DNA of 64,000 nucleotides from Dromaius novaehollandiae. Its lineage: Eukaryota; Chordata; Aves; Casuariiformes; Dromaiidae. The translations under genes were made by a program, and so were the position numbers. Shown in pieces: positions 60,927 to 64,000 of this stretch (positions within the stretch are counted from its first letter, which is position 1; every line of letters starts with the position of its first letter). The stretch lies in the NCBI RefSeq assembly GCF_036370855.1, contig NC_088117.1, forward strand, positions 2,852,001-2,916,000, written 5' to 3'. The notes below the pieces were generated by a model that worked only from the letters and a program-made list of their open reading frames with translations, had not been told where the DNA came from and did not search any database.

Positions 60927-63900
60927 CTATAAAGAAGAAAAACAGGATCAAAATTAAGCTACAACTGCACTTCTCCAAGCAGAGACACTGGCAGAGGAAT
61001 TGGCTAAGAGACAACATTTAATGAATATTTATTATTGTCATCCTACAGTACCAGGCTGCGATCTGGGAATGATGTATGCCACATCTGTAGGACGGACCCG
61101 GGGCTGTGCACTGGGCAGACTGTGTTCACATGATATCTTACACAGGCTCGCTGTACCATTAGGGATTTTCCTTCGGGTTCGTCCTTTTGGAAAGGGGCTT
61201 GTTTCATTCATGACCACTGCAGGCTCCAGATCTGTGCCCTAGCAAGGACTAACTTGAGACAGAAGCACGTGCAGGCTCTCCTGCCTGCCACCCACCAAGG
61301 ACCGGGGCACATACAACACTGCTTCCTTCCTGGGGGCTGCAGAGGCAGAGACCACCGTGCCCACGTAGCCACCCCGGGCACTCATGTCTGATGTCCCGGT
61401 ATCCTGCCCCTGTGGACAGTTAGCTCCCAAGAGAACTAGTTAGACTGGCTCTAGATCTTAAATCCTTGCCCATTCCCAGCTTCTCTCCCTGAGCCCCTAT
61501 AAAGGCAGTAGCTCTGTCCTAGCGCCGTCTGTCTCGGGTCAGTGCCTCTCCGAGGAGATGGAGCTGAACCAGGGGCATGGGGGAAATGGAGTGGATCAGG
61601 GAGTCTGAGAAACCAGTGCAGAACCAAAAAGCCAGAGAGAGCCAGCAGCACAGCAGCCCTCCACGTCCGACCACAGCTTGCGCTTCCGCAGCGCTGGGAA
61701 GGGACATGGGGCTGGAGTCAATGCAATAACCAAAGCAGCAAGCCGTGTCTCACAAAATCACAGAGCACCCCAGTCCGCCTCCCCCTTTCACTGCCACCTG
61801 TCCCAGGGGTTGCATTAGCTCCGGCTGCTCCACCAGGCTGGGTCCTGCAGGCCTACCCTTCCCCTGTTCCCAAAAAAAGGGCTTCGCTCAGGATTATTCC
61901 TGGTCTTTGTGCCCTACAGGTGAGACATGAGTCTCCTAAACTCCAAGGGAAGCCAGCTCTTGGCACGCATCAGCCTCACAGGTGGAGATGAAGCCACCAC
62001 AAGACAAGGCCACCTCCTATAGCTGGTGGTGCACCCACTGCCCTCCCCACCAGCATGCCCTGCACCAGCTTTGCCCTTGGTAGCGCGCAGCATCGCTGGG
62101 CTGCAGGCTTCATAAGCCTTTTAACAACATTATCTCTGCCATGAGATCAGCTCTGTGGTCTGGGCACAGCCACAAATCCTATTCGAAGGAGTGTCAGTGC
62201 AAGCTCTGCTTCATTTCAGAAGCCCTGGCTGCGCTAATGATGGAAAGAGGTTCTGCACTGGCAGTGGAAACACCCCATTCCCAGAGGAAAAGCAATTCTC
62301 CCAATGCAGGCAGCAGCTCAGAGATAAAGATAAGAGCTGTGACCCACTGAGAGACTCAGATGCCACCTGCGTCCCTCCACGGATATCACAAAACACATGA
62401 AGAAGTGCAACAGTCTGGAGTTGTTTGCCAGCAGCCTCTTCCGGCTGCCCTTTGGGGGAATCGCAGCCCTCGCTCCATTGCTACTGGCCCGGAGGGGCTC
62501 TGCAGGCTTCGGTTTTAAAGTATGGTGCAGCGCAACAGCCTGCAAACGTCATTACAGGGACACCGTGCCCAGGCCTGGCACCAGACCACTGGAGCAGAGC
62601 TCTTGGGTAAGAAACCCTTGTGTATTTTCATGAATCTCACTCTGCTTCACCCTGTGCGATGAGCAGGGATGGAAAAGCAGCCTGGCCGACTGCTAGCCAG
62701 CAGACTCAAGTGCTCCGCTCCTGATCTGCAGAGCCCATTCACCACTCTCCACGGCTCTGCCATGCTCTCCTGGCACCCTCTTCCACAAATCCCAGCAGGA
62801 CCAGCAGGAAGTAGTTGCCTAGCAAAGCCAAAGCCTCCGATCAGAGCCTCTTGGCCAGCGCTTTGCACCCCGAGGGAGGGTTTGGGGAGGCAGGAGCTGC
62901 TACCAGCACACCACGAGTCCACAGTCCCTCTTCTGCTGCTTCTGCTTCCCAGGTGGTCACCAGTATAAAAAGCCCCTTTTCCTCACATGGGCGCTCTGCT
63001 CCTCCTTGCACAGAGGCAGCAATGATCCAGGCAGCTCCTGCCCCTGGTAGGCTCGCTGCCTGGTAACCCACGTGGCCGAGCAGCACTGCGGCTACAGGCC
63101 ACAAAGCAGGGAGCCAGCTGATGGACGAGGAGCTGTTTAAATCCTGCTTTCCAGGAGGAGCTTGCCATCCCACCAACACGGAGCAAAGTGAGCACAGCAG
63201 GCAGCCCATTGCTGGCAGCTGCAGGCGAGAGCAGATGGCCTTTCCAGCAGCCTGGCACCGATTAACCAGGAATTGCCAGCGGGACTCCCCTCCGGACAGG
63301 CAGGGAGAGGGAAGCCGTCTCCACTGCGCTCCCTCAGTGCCACCCACCGACCTGCTGTATGGAGGTGTGCACTCAGGTACCTGCTTGGGAGATGCTCCAA
63401 GCGGAGCCAGCCGAGATCCCAACAGTGAAACAGAGCCTTTAGCTCTCTCTAGATTCCTTATTTAAACAACTGCTGTTAGAGGGGGAAAAAATGGGAGCTA
63501 AGAGTCTCCCATCTTCACTCCAGGAAGAGGAGAGATGGCAGCGCTGGGAAGGGTAGACCCAAGGGCATATCTGAACGCAAAGCAGCTTTGCTGGGATTTC
63601 TTCCAGCGGGGCTTTTCCAAGAGCCTCCTCATCACAAGCACCGCAGAGACGGGCTGGTGCGGAGGCGCCCGGGAGCCGCTCGAGGGGCCCAGCTCCTCTC
63701 GCAGCCCATGGCCTACACGACCACGAAAGCCGAGGGGCGAGCCATCGCAGGGACGGCAGCCGGCCGCCTGGGCTGGCCTGGGGCTCGCTTCCCCACCCGT
63801 CGCTGCGTCCGCCTCTGTTGTGAGAGCTAAGCACCGTGCTCTCGGCCAAATTCAGCAAAAGGCTAAAAGGAAATAAGTGGGAGGAAAAAAAAAAAAACAA

Positions 63901-64000
63901 AAAAACTCACTTTAAGCTACTTCAGTTTCTTCCTGATGCGTTGTGACAGGGGACCGGCTTTTCTTTGCAAGTAACTTGAGCCGTCCCTGCCCCGGGGCTG
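60927..64000 (-). other. RGS3: RGS3 upstream intron, continues past the window
   Basis: I searched for the exon that should encode the preceding part of the PH-like region (human VTLFAYSDLLLFTKED to LYLQSVKLQEG) and did not find it, so it probably lies beyond 64 kb. Nothing else is recognisable apart from an A-rich tract at about 63.88-63.91 kb. Confidence 0.65.

Noticed and set aside
1-64000. CRISPR arrays, bacterial operons, phage or integrated viral genes
   Set aside because: None of the required repeat-spacer structure, operon spacing or viral protein motifs is present. The window is vertebrate genomic DNA with spliced exons.

Overview
The window is vertebrate nuclear DNA, most likely from a bird or a close archosaur relative. 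A truncated CR1 retrotransposon lies at 11.85-12.35 kb, interspersed repeats are otherwise sparse, and a compact, CpG-rich, multi-exon gene covers most of the window. No bacterial or viral coding logic is present. Most long open frames are artefacts of GC-rich sequence.

The only protein-coding gene I can support is RGS3 (regulator of G-protein signalling 3) on the minus strand. Eight in-phase coding exons of the long transcript and two alternative first coding exons can be placed from splice signals, reading phase and recalled RGS3 protein sequence. From 5' to 3' in gene order: two exons for the second half of a PH-like module (60926-60886 and 47398-47276); a large acidic linker exon (30977-30339, with a tandem NAGNAG acceptor); a short basic exon (26031-25958); a hub exon for the membrane-binding amphipathic helix (22056-21955); and three exons for the RGS domain (20927-20866, 20553-20387, 19900-19715, stop at 19717-19715). 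A poly(A) signal lies at 18601-18596. The C2, PDZ and first-half PH-like exons must lie beyond 64 kb.

Between about 21.3 and 28.3 kb is a CpG-rich block with two alternative first coding exons: 24624-24581, with a TATA box and CCAAT box, and 22366-22251. Both end with two bases of a codon and join the same hub acceptor at 22056, as does the internal exon 26031-25958. One RGS domain can therefore be made with a long scaffold N-terminus or with short R4-type N-termini (predicted 186 and 192-210 residues).

Region by region: 1-18.57 kb is 3' flanking DNA without a supportable gene, holding the CR1 copy, homopolymer tracts, a G4-prone C-rich tract and a perfect 21-base inverted repeat with CDX/HOX-like half sites. 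18.57-26.0 kb holds the RGS3 3' half and its internal promoters. 26.0-30.3 kb is an intron with a 20-base minisatellite. 31.0-47.3 kb and 47.4-60.9 kb are large introns with several AT-rich, motif-dense islands inside GC-rich sequence (33.3, 36.5, 40.15, 42.78 and 60.77 kb) that look like candidate enhancers. 60.9-64 kb is upstream intron. I did not find an undescribed biological system. The most interesting content is the alternative-promoter architecture and the candidate regulatory elements.
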